A stretch of 64,000 bases of DNA from Moraxellaceae bacterium. Lineage in GTDB: Bacteria; Pseudomonadota; Gammaproteobacteria; Pseudomonadales; Moraxellaceae. This document shows positions 57,340 through 64,000 of the stretch, in pieces (position 1 is the first letter of the stretch; the number at the start of each line of letters is the position of its first letter). The position numbers and the translations under genes are program-made. The stretch lies in assembly GCA_029237815.1 (NCBI GenBank), contig JAQZBP010000007.1, positions 56,265 to 120,264 on the forward strand. The letters run 5' to 3'. The notes beneath the pieces were generated by a model. The model was not told where the DNA came from and did no database searches. It saw only the letters and a list, made by a program, of their open reading frames with translations.

Positions 57340-58431
57340 ATGACCGCCGCCTCTCTCTCCGAGCTGGAAGCGCTCGGCATCCGCTATCTCGATCATTTCG
57401 ACAGGACCCGCGACAGCAGCCACCCCTCCACTCGGCTGCATGCCGTGAAAGCCGCCGCGCTCAAGCTGCGCGAAGAAATTCTGGCCGGCAAGCCGGCACG
57501 CTACTACCAAACCGTAGACCTCATCCGCGTCCCCTACCCCACAAAGTATGGCCTGCTCAACGCCTGCACCGTGCCGATGCCGTTCATGCATATCCTGAAT
57601 CGCCTGTTCATCGTGCAGTTCGACTCGCCGACCGGCCTCAAGACGCTGCTGTTCTCCCCATCCGATATCGATGGCAACCGCGAAACGCCCTACTTCAAGC
57701 GCCTGTCGGAAAGCTTCGGCCCGCAGTGGCTGCGCTCGCGCGCCGACGCACTGATGGCGCCTATCTACAACCGTGTCGAGGATGCGCTTGCCAAGGCCGG
57801 CCTCACGCCGGCCGACGTCGACTACATCTCCTATGATCATCTGCACACGCAGGACCTGCGCCGCTGGCTGGGCTGCAATGGCCGCTCGGGCATCTTCCCG
57901 CGCGCAAAGCTGCTGGTAATGAAGCAGGAGTGGGACTCCACACTCACACTGCTGCCGCCGCAAAAGGACTGGTACTGCCCTGACGGCATCATCGGCATCG
58001 ATCCCGCCAAGGTGGTCCTGCTTAACCGCTCCGTGCAGCTCGGTGACGGCGTGGCGCTCGTGGCGACGCCGGGCCATACCGAAGGCAATCATTCCCTGGT
58101 CGTGAATACGCAGGGCGGCCTGCTCGTCTCCAGTGAAAACGGGGTTTGCGCCGACAGCTTCTCGCCACTGAACTCCGAAATTCCCGGCGTCCGCGATTAT
58201 GCGAAGGCCACCGGCATGGAAGTGATCCTGAACGGCAATACGCTGGAGCGCGGCCTCGACCAGTACATTTCGATGGTGATGGAAAAGACCATTGCCGGTC
58301 CCTGCCAGCAAAACCCCGACTTCTACAACTTCGTGCCCTCCTCCGAAATGACCGCGTATTGGGCCCTGCCCGGGCTGAAGCCGACCTTCGGCTTCGGCCC
58401 GCTACAGTTCGGTTCCGTCACGCGGGCCTGA
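57340..58431 (+). CDS. Metallo-beta-lactamase-fold protein
   Basis: 363 aa. MBL fold with YDHLHTQDL in place of the usual HxHxDH motif, so the metal site is altered, and a normal second motif ATPGHTEGNHSL with a further Asp/Ser segment (SSENGVCADSF). No signal peptide. About 95 residues precede the fold (VPYPTKYGLLNA). Function unknown; a hydrolase on a small ester or lactone is one option. Single gene, 219 nt after aceA, hairpin downstream. Confidence 0.78.
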   Translation: MTAASLSELEALGIRYLDHFDRTRDSSHPSTRLHAVKAAALKLREEILAGKPARYYQTVDLIRVPYPTKYGLLNACTVPMPFMHILNRLFIVQFDSPTGLKTLLFSPSDIDGNRETPYFKRLSESFGPQWLRSRADALMAPIYNRVEDALAKAGLTPADVDYISYDHLHTQDLRRWLGCNGRSGIFPRAKLLVMKQEWDSTLTLLPPQKDWYCPDGIIGIDPAKVVLLNRSVQLGDGVALVATPGHTEGNHSLVVNTQGGLLVSSENGVCADSFSPLNSEIPGVRDYAKATGMEVILNGNTLERGLDQYISMVMEKTIAGPCQQNPDFYNFVPSSEMTAYWALPGLKPTFGFGPLQFGSVTRA

Positions 58432-58501
58432 GGTCGCGAACGCGCGTACAGGACATCCGGACTCCAGCACAGGGGCTGCCTGCCCGAACCAGCGCCGCAT
58501 G

Positions 58502-58530
58502 AAAAAGGCCCGCATCAGCGGGCCTTCTTT
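58502..58530. terminator. Bidirectional terminator between MBL-fold and methyltransferase genes
   Basis: AAGGCCCGC (58505-58513), loop ATCA, GCGGGCCTT (58518-58526), A run before and CTTTT after, between two convergent genes. Confidence 0.85.
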
Positions 58531-58568
58531 TGTTCATCTCTCAGGCAAGCTCGACGGCCATCCCACGC

Positions 58569-59435
58569 TTAATCACGCGAGACATGATTCTCGATCACCC
58601 GCACCAGGCTCGGTGTACGCTGCACAGGAATATCCAGCACCCCGTAGTAGGACTCCGGAAGATGAACACGGGTCGCGGCGAAGCCGACGTCGTGGAAGCC
58701 CTCCCGAATCGCGGCCTCATTGCCAAAATGCAGACTGACCTGGCTACGCGTGACAACCCCCAGCGCCGCCTTGAAGACTCTCGCGACTTTCACGGCACGA
58801 TGCCACTGGAAGTTCGGATAGAGATCGGTGACATAGATGCCCGCCGGAAACGGCTTCAGCGCAGAGGCAAGGCGCGCCCAGAATCCCGTGATGGTGGGAT
58901 AGTCGAAATAATTCACCAACCCCTCGGTGATCACCAGCGTCTTGCGCGACGGATCCAGGCGGCTCTGGAATACCGACTCCAGCGAAATCGCACTATCACG
59001 GGCAAGGATGTCGATATCGAGCACCTGATGACGGGGCCCGAGCTCGCCCGCCCGCTCCAGCAGGTTGCGCTTGCGCGCTGCCATGCCCGGCAGGTCTGCC
59101 TCGAGGTAATGCAGGTCACGGTCCGCAAAGCGGCGCGCAATCAGCGTTCCCCGAGGCGAGAGTCCGCAGGCAATCTCGACGACCTGGGTGACGCCCTGCT
59201 CGGTGATCGCCTGTTCCAGGATGCAATCGATGATGAGATGCCGCTGCAGGAGCATGGTCTCGTTGCCAGCGCCTAGCAATGCTTCGGCCAGCAACTCCAT
59301 GGGCCGGCCGGCGGCGTAAAGCAATCGCCCCTGGGGCAGCGAGAGGAAGGGAACGGACAGGCCGTGGCGGCGCCAGACTTCACCGGTATAGAAAGCGGTA
59401 AAGGAAATGCCCGAACTGTCAGAGCCAGTCGCCAT
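58569..59435 (-). CDS. SAM-dependent methyltransferase of the LCM/PPM-like family
   Basis: 288 aa from ATG 59435, with AGGAG 7 nt before it. SAM-binding EIACGLSPRGTLIARRF, acidic ELxxAD-type segment (YLEADLPGMAARKR) and VITEGLVNYF, the pattern of leucine-carboxyl-methyltransferase-like bacterial enzymes. Target molecule unknown; many relatives act on natural products. 102 nt from ttcA in the same direction. Confidence 0.8.
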   Translation of the reverse strand: MATGSDSSGISFTAFYTGEVWRRHGLSVPFLSLPQGRLLYAAGRPMELLAEALLGAGNETMLLQRHLIIDCILEQAITEQGVTQVVEIACGLSPRGTLIARRFADRDLHYLEADLPGMAARKRNLLERAGELGPRHQVLDIDILARDSAISLESVFQSRLDPSRKTLVITEGLVNYFDYPTITGFWARLASALKPFPAGIYVTDLYPNFQWHRAVKVARVFKAALGVVTRSQVSLHFGNEAAIREGFHDVGFAATRVHLPESYYGVLDIPVQRTPSLVRVIENHVSRD

Positions 59436-59537
59436 GGCGAACTCCTGGAAAATTCTCGAGTCCGCACGGTAGCCGAGATGCCGCATCCGCAACAACGGTC
59501 GACCGGGCCAGAATCGGTGCCGGCCGGGCCAAGGGAG

Positions 59538-60500
59538 TCAAATCGAGAGGTTCACCACATCGAGGCGGCCATCATCCGCAGTAGCCTCTTCACGGGGCGT
59601 CGTCTTGAGGCTCACAAAATCGAAGAGCTCGCGGTCCGCCAGTTGCGAGGGCGCCACGTTCTGCAGTGCCGTGAACATGGAGTCCAGTCGCTGCGGATAC
59701 TGGCGGTCCCACTCGCGCAGCATTTCATTGATGGCGGCGCGCTGCAGATTTTCCTGCGAGCCACAGAGGTTACAGGGAATGATGGGAAATCCCCTGAGCC
59801 TCGCAAACTCGGCAATGTCCTTTTCCTTGCAGTACGCCAGTGGCCGGATGAGGATGTTGCGTCCGTCGTCCGAGAGCAGCTTGGGCGGCATCGACTTGAG
59901 CTTGCCGCCATGGAAGAGGTTCAGGAAGAGCGTGGCGAGCATGTCGTCGCGGTGATGACCCAGCGCGACCTTGGTGGCGCCAATCTCCTGCGCGAACGCA
60001 TAGAGATTGCCACGGCGCAGACGCGAGCAAACGGCGCAGTAGGTCTTCCCCTCCGGCGTCAGCTTCTTGACGATGCTGTAGGTGTCCTTCTCCAGGATGT
60101 AGAACGGCACGCCGCGCTTGGTCAGGTACTCCGGCAGGACGTGCTCCGGAAACCCGGGCTGCTTCTGGTCCAGGTTGACTGCCACCACCTCGAACTTCAC
60201 GGGCGCGCTGATCTGCAGATTGAGGAGGATCTCGAGCATGGTATAGCTGTCCTTGCCACCGGACAGACAGACCATGACCTTGTCGCCCTCTTCGATCATG
60301 TTGTAGTCGGTGATGGCGAGGCCCACGAGCCGACGCAAACGCTTCTGCAGCTTGTTAAATTCGGTGCGGGACTTCTTGTCCAGGCTGTCGGGCGTGCCGG
60401 TCGCCGGCTCATCGCCACCGGGAATGACAAGCTCTTCCTCGGCATCGACTGCAGCCATGGACTCGGGATAGAAAACGACAGGATTCTGGGATGTGCTCAC
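59538..60500 (-). CDS. ttcA: tRNA 2-thiocytidine synthetase TtcA
   Basis: 320 aa from GTG 60500 (MSTSQN); an ATG at 60458 is a possible start. PP-loop [12 protein letters not shown], iron-sulfur Cys pairs [11 protein letters not shown] and PCNLCGSQ, and [14 protein letters not shown]. Thiolates cytidine 32 of several tRNAs with ATP and a [4Fe-4S] cluster. The N-terminal 40 residues are variable. Well supported by motifs and length. Confidence 0.96.
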   Translation of the reverse strand: MSTSQNPVVFYPESMAAVDAEEELVIPGGDEPATGTPDSLDKKSRTEFNKLQKRLRRLVGLAITDYNMIEEGDKVMVCLSGGKDSYTMLEILLNLQISAPVKFEVVAVNLDQKQPGFPEHVLPEYLTKRGVPFYILEKDTYSIVKKLTPEGKTYCAVCSRLRRGNLYAFAQEIGATKVALGHHRDDMLATLFLNLFHGGKLKSMPPKLLSDDGRNILIRPLAYCKEKDIAEFARLRGFPIIPCNLCGSQENLQRAAINEMLREWDRQYPQRLDSMFTALQNVAPSQLADRELFDFVSLKTTPREEATADDGRLDVVNLSI

Positions 60501-60570
60501 GACAACAACCGGTAATGGCGGAAACGGTGCGGATTTTCGCCCTATTCGCAGGGCATGACAAATGCCGGCG

Positions 60571-61359
60571 TCAGGTCACCTTGATCTTGCGGATTACCCG
60601 GGCCAGCAGTCCGGGTGAAAGCCGGCCAAGCCAGACCGCAATCTTTTCCCGGCCGGCAATGATGATGCGCTCCTCACCCCGGGCCAATGCCGCCACTGCC
60701 TTGCTGGCGAACTCCGCTGGCGCCATTGCCCCGGCTATTTTCTCATCCACCTGACCGTGCAGTGAGCCGTCGCCCTTGAGGGCCGCCATTGAGACATTGG
60801 TACGCACAAAGCCGGGGAAGATTACCGAGACTTGCACGCCGTCCTCGAATACCTCTGCGCGCAAGGCGTCGTGGAAACCGACAATGGCGTGCTTGGCCGC
60901 TGCATAGGCAGAGCGATATGGCGTCGCGACCAGCCCCACCACCGACGACACCGCCACAATATGACCACTGCGCTGCGCGAGCAGGTGCGGAAGCACCACC
61001 TTGACCAGCGCGACCGGTGCAAAGAAGTCCACCTCCATGATGCGTCGGTCCACCTCGAGGCTCGTATCCTTCACAAGGGACCGCTGGCTGATGCCGGCAT
61101 TATTGATGAGCACATCGATACGACCGAACTTCTGGAGGACCTTGCCTACCTGTGCCTCAAACTCATCGATACGCTGCATGTCCATCGGCAACACCAAGTG
61201 TGCGTCGGGATTCGCACACTGAAGGCGGACGGACTCCAGTGCATCGGCACGCCGGGCCGACAGCACCACATGGGCCCCCTGTCGGGCAAACTCGAGCGCC
61301 AGCGCTTCGCCGATTCCCGATGAGGCTCCGGTAACCCACACGACCTTGTCCTGGTACAT
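60571..61359 (-). CDS. Short-chain dehydrogenase/reductase (DHRS7-like)
   Basis: 262 aa from ATG 61359, with GAGG 8 nt before it. TGASSGIG cofactor motif, NNAG, catalytic Ser in VAVSSVVG, and YAAAK. The Arg after the second strand (LSARRADA) suggests NADP. C-terminal basic tail (RVIRKIKVT) may associate with membranes. It is the last gene of the rpsA-ihfB-lapA-pyrF run, and its start lies 11 nt beyond the pyrF stop. Substrate unknown. Confidence 0.9.
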   Translation of the reverse strand: MYQDKVVWVTGASSGIGEALALEFARQGAHVVLSARRADALESVRLQCANPDAHLVLPMDMQRIDEFEAQVGKVLQKFGRIDVLINNAGISQRSLVKDTSLEVDRRIMEVDFFAPVALVKVVLPHLLAQRSGHIVAVSSVVGLVATPYRSAYAAAKHAIVGFHDALRAEVFEDGVQVSVIFPGFVRTNVSMAALKGDGSLHGQVDEKIAGAMAPAEFASKAVAALARGEERIIIAGREKIAVWLGRLSPGLLARVIRKIKVT

Positions 61360-61369
61360 GTTGATATCC

Positions 61370-62092
61370 TCAGGCAATTCCGATGGAGTTATTGATCGCC
61401 CTGAGTGCTGCCGACGGATCTGCTGCCTGGGTGATGGGGCGTCCGATCACCAAACAGGATACGCCGGCACCGACCGCCTCCTGCGGCGTCATGACACGAC
61501 GCTGGTCCCCAATATCACTGCTGGCCGGCCGGATACCCGGCGTGACCAGCAGAAAATCCTGGCCCCGGGATTCACGCAGCACCGGGGCCTCGAGAGCGGA
61601 GCACACGACACCGTGCAGCCCGCAATCCGCCGCCAGCGCCGCGAGCCGCTGCACCTGCTGGAGCGGCTCCAGGTCCAGACCGATCTCGGCAAGATCACTG
61701 CGCTCCATGCTGGTCAGCACCGTGACGGCGATCAGGCGCGTGGGATAGCCACCTTTCTCCAGACGCTCCCTAGCCGCGGTCATCATCCGGCGACCGCCCG
61801 ACGCATGGACATTCACCATCCACACGCCGAGTTCGGCTGCGCTCGCGACAGCGGCAGCTACTGTATTGGGAATGTCATGGAATTTCAGATCCAGAAAAAC
61901 GCTGAAGCCCCGGGCATGCAGCTGCCTGACGATGTCGGGGCCTGCAGCAGTGAACAATTCCTTGCCCACTTTCACCCGACAATCTTCGGGTGAAAGCAGC
62001 TCTGCAAGACGCAGGGCGTCTTTGGCGTTGTCATAGTCGAGCGCAACGACGACCGGCGAACGCACCGGTCGGGAGTCAGTCATAACGGACAT
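61370..62092 (-). CDS. pyrF: Orotidine 5'-phosphate decarboxylase
   Basis: 240 aa from ATG 62092, with GGGG nearby; ATG 62083 is also possible. [15 protein letters not shown], the catalytic [25 protein letters not shown], and [17 protein letters not shown] with GRPITQA are all present. Final step of UMP synthesis. Encoded directly after lapA, with no lapB between. Confidence 0.97.
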   Translation of the reverse strand: MSVMTDSRPVRSPVVVALDYDNAKDALRLAELLSPEDCRVKVGKELFTAAGPDIVRQLHARGFSVFLDLKFHDIPNTVAAAVASAAELGVWMVNVHASGGRRMMTAARERLEKGGYPTRLIAVTVLTSMERSDLAEIGLDLEPLQQVQRLAALAADCGLHGVVCSALEAPVLRESRGQDFLLVTPGIRPASSDIGDQRRVMTPQEAVGAGVSCLVIGRPITQAADPSAALRAINNSIGIA

Positions 62093-62149
62093 GTGAACCC
62101 CGGGATAACAGAAGGTGCGCATTCTATCGCGCTGCAGCTCCCCGATGGA

Positions 62150-62437
62150 CTAGCGCTTGTCGCCCAGTGCGTCTTGTAATTGGCGCACTTCACGCTTCAA
62201 CCAGTACAGCTGGCTGCGAAGCTTGAGCATTTCCATGAGGTTAAGACCGATCAGCAGTCCGACTGCAGAACCTACGGCAAAACTGACGAGCACGACCAGC
62301 CCCAGGTTTGCCGCTGGGGTGGAATAAAACAGCAGGTCAAGGGAAACGGCACGGTCATTGGCAACCACCATCCAGAGGCCGCCGAGCATCAGTACCAGTC
62401 CCGATAAAACGATGAAAAACTTCTTGATGAACAGCAC
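62150..62437 (-). CDS. lapA: Lipopolysaccharide assembly protein LapA-like
   Basis: 95 aa from GTG 62437. Two membrane helices (about 5-25 and 42-66) and a short basic coiled coil at the C-terminus (KLRSQLYWLKREVRQLQDAL), the LapA (YciS) layout, with NDRAVSLDLLFY between. LapA works with LapB in controlling LpxC and LPS levels. It starts 3 nt after ihfB ends, as usual; the lapB gene expected next is missing. Confidence 0.9.
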   Translation of the reverse strand: MLFIKKFFIVLSGLVLMLGGLWMVVANDRAVSLDLLFYSTPAANLGLVVLVSFAVGSAVGLLIGLNLMEMLKLRSQLYWLKREVRQLQDALGDKR

Positions 62438-62440
62438 GGA

Positions 62441-62803
62441 TCAAATGCCGGCAACAGGCGATGACGGCGGCACGACGCCAGCTGCCCGCTCACGCTCGGC
62501 CTCTATCTCGAGTTGAAGGCTTTCGTTAACACGGTCCTTTAACTCCTTCCCCGGCTTGAAATGCGGCACATACTTGCCGACCAGAGTCACCGCCTCACCG
62601 GTCTTGGGGTTTCGTCCAACGCGTGGCTCGCGATAGTGAAGTGAAAAGGAGCCAAAGCCACGGATTTCGATACGACCGCCAGTCGAGAGGCTTTCCGACA
62701 TCTGCTCGACAATGGTCTTGACCGCCAGCTCGACGTCCTTGGCCGTAAGCAGTGTCTGCTTGGCCACAATGCGCTCGATCAACTCGGATTTGGTCAGGGC
62801 CAT
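62441..62803 (-). CDS. ihfB: Integration host factor subunit beta
   Basis: 120 aa. Body matches Ihf[46 protein letters not shown] and [15 protein letters not shown], all in order. The normal protein is about 94-100 aa; here a C-terminal tail of about 20-25 residues ([18 protein letters not shown]) is added. Forms the DNA-bending heterodimer with IhfA. Follows rpsA, as in many gammaproteobacteria. Confidence 0.95.
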   Translation of the reverse strand: MALTKSELIERIVAKQTLLTAKDVELAVKTIVEQMSESLSTGGRIEIRGFGSFSLHYREPRVGRNPKTGEAVTLVGKYVPHFKPGKELKDRVNESLQLEIEAERERAAGVVPPSSPVAGI

Positions 62804-62893
62804 TGCAGTCTCCGCTGGGCCTCTCAGGGCCTCTTCTCGTGGACTTGGAGAATCTTTCTCAACTACTCGTATGGATTGCCTTGTAACGAGCTG

Positions 62894-62923
62894 ATTTTAA
62901 ACACAAAAAATGGCCGCCCGCAA
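62894..62923 (-). promoter_or_regulatory. Putative ihfB promoter
   Basis: Read on the minus strand: TTGCGG (62923-62918), 18 nt, TAAAAT (62899-62894), about 90 nt before the ihfB ATG and after the rpsA terminator. Confidence 0.55.
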
Positions 62924-63004
62924 TTACCCCTTTTGACCGGTCCGGGAGAGTGTCCATGTCCACCCCGAATCAGGGTTTTTGGGCCTTTCCGGCCTTTCGC
63001 CCAT

Positions 63005-63030
63005 AAAAAAACCCCGCCGGAGCGGGGTTT
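63005..63030 (-). terminator. Terminator of rpsA
   Basis: On the minus strand AAACCCCGC, loop TCCG, GCGGGGTTT followed by a T run; about 20 nt after the rpsA stop. Confidence 0.92.
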
Positions 63031-63048
63031 CTTCGAACCAGCGATGGC

Positions 63049-64000
63049 TTAGTTGCCCATCTGCGCCTTGATCAGGTCGCCGATGGTCTTCGGGCCGGCC
63101 GCGTCGGTGTCCTGTTCGCGCAGGTCCTTGATGGCTTCGCGCTCTTCAGCTTCGTCCTTGGCCTTGATGGACAGGCTGATAACGCGGGACTTGCGATCGA
63201 TGCCGATGATGCGGGCTTCGATTTCCTGACCCACGGCCAGGTGCTTGGTCGCGTCTTCCACGCGGTCGCGGCTGATCTCGGAGGCACGGAGAGAGGCTTC
63301 GACGCCGTCCATGACTTCGATGGTCGCGCCCTTGGCGTCCACAGTCTTGACCTTGCCCTTCACGATGGCGCCCTTGTCGTGCGCGGTCACGAAGTCGCCG
63401 AACGGATCGCGCTCGAGCTGCTTGATGCCCAGCGAGATGCGCTCGCGTTCCGGGTCCACGGACAGGATGGTGGCTTCCACGGCATCGCCCTTCTTGTACT
63501 TGCGAACGGCTTCTTCGCCAGTCTCGTTCCAGGAGATGTCGGAGAGGTGCACCAGGCCGTCGATGCCGCCTTCCAGACCGATGAAGATGCCGAAGTCGGT
63601 GATGGACTTGATGTTGCCGGCAACCTTCTCGCCCTTCTCGTGGTTCTTGGCGAACTCTTCCCAGGGATTGGGCTTGCACTGCTTTATGCCCAGGGAGATG
63701 CGGCGACGCTCTTCGTCGATGTCCAGCACCATGACTTCCACTTCGTCGCCGATCTGCACGACCTTGGACGGGTGGATGTTCTTGTTGGTCCAGTCCATTT
63801 CGGAGACGTGCACCAGGCCTTCCACGCCCTCTTCGATCTCGGCGAAGCAGCCGTAGTCGGTGAGGTTGGTGATGCGGGCTTTGACGCGGGTGCCTTCCGG
63901 GTAGCGACCCATGAGCGCCAGCCAGGGATCTTCACCCAGCTGCTTGAGGCCCAGGGACACGCGGTTGCGCTCGCGGTCGAACTTGAGCACCTTGACGGTG
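63049..64000 (-). CDS. rpsA: Ribosomal protein S1, C-terminal part (5' end outside window)
   Basis: 317 visible residues, C-terminal half of about 560. Contains repeated S1 RNA-binding motifs: [61 protein letters not shown] and a last, more divergent one ([24 protein letters not shown]), each shown here only by its pattern. Ends [12 protein letters not shown]. Essential for mRNA binding to the 30S subunit. The frame stays open to the right window edge; internal GTG at 63990 is not the start. Confidence 0.97.
   Translation of the reverse strand, partial: TVKVLKFDRERNRVSLGLKQLGEDPWLALMGRYPEGTRVKARITNLTDYGCFAEIEEGVEGLVHVSEMDWTNKNIHPSKVVQIGDEVEVMVLDIDEERRRISLGIKQCKPNPWEEFAKNHEKGEKVAGNIKSITDFGIFIGLEGGIDGLVHLSDISWNETGEEAVRKYKKGDAVEATILSVDPERERISLGIKQLERDPFGDFVTAHDKGAIVKGKVKTVDAKGATIEVMDGVEASLRASEISRDRVEDATKHLAVGQEIEARIIGIDRKSRVISLSIKAKDEAEEREAIKDLREQDTDAAGPKTIGDLIKAQMGN

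Overview
The window is a GC-rich, gene-dense stretch of a chromosome from an aerobic or facultative gammaproteobacterium. Supporting signs are a complete GspE-to-GspM type II secretion run, adjacent rluA and rapA, the rpsA-ihfB-lapA-pyrF block, ttcA, a long-form isocitrate lyase beside malate synthase G, and ETF:ubiquinone oxidoreductase. The mix recalls Nevskiales/Solimonadaceae or Xanthomonadales relatives, but that placement is inference and I cannot fix a genus. I saw no insertion sequence, prophage, CRISPR array or rRNA. Codon use is uniform, and the most GC-rich genes also keep very long open frames on their opposite strand.

Layout. 1-9181 (minus): a surface-protein operon of three small exported DUF11-type proteins and one giant outer-membrane protein with two OmpA domains and a C-terminal barrel, cut by the window edge. 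9415-12929 (minus): a two-gene signalling unit, a REC-AraC regulator and a 7TMR-DISM hybrid kinase. 13154-18119: SDR, tandem universal stress protein and zinc alcohol dehydrogenase (plus), then a divergent CFA-synthase-like protein and a LigB-type dioxygenase (minus). 18372-25343: rluA, rapA, two poorly characterised genes, and etfD. 25457-33278 (minus): gspE-F-G-H-I-J-K-L-M, without gspC or gspD. 33464-35094 (plus): a DUF432-like protein and an MscS channel. 35160-41897 (minus): a triple-receiver hybrid kinase, CheR, a response regulator, CheB and a REC-PAS-PilZ protein. 42294-42515: tRNA-Cys and tRNA-Leu behind one strong promoter. 42613-47881 (plus): a DUF748/AsmA-like protein, a porin with an odd insertion, and a small PstS-like periplasmic protein. 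48010-49535 (minus): GIY-YIG protein and flavoprotein. 49642-51872: an XRE regulator divergent from a CarF/PEDS1-type lipid desaturase and a secreted hydrolase. 51902-57120: malate synthase G, a LysR regulator and isocitrate lyase. 57340-64000: an MBL-fold protein, a methyltransferase, ttcA, an SDR, pyrF, lapA, ihfB and rpsA (cut by the right edge).

How they fit together. The glyoxylate shunt and ETF-QO indicate growth on fatty acids or acetate, and the T2SS and outer-membrane proteins an elaborate secretion surface. The CheR/CheB/PilZ cluster has no CheA, CheW or chemoreceptor here and looks like an adaptation circuit with a possible c-di-GMP output. The least described parts are the giant tandem-OmpA protein and its operon, the CarF-like desaturase unit with its palindromic operator, and the chemotaxis-like kinase cluster.
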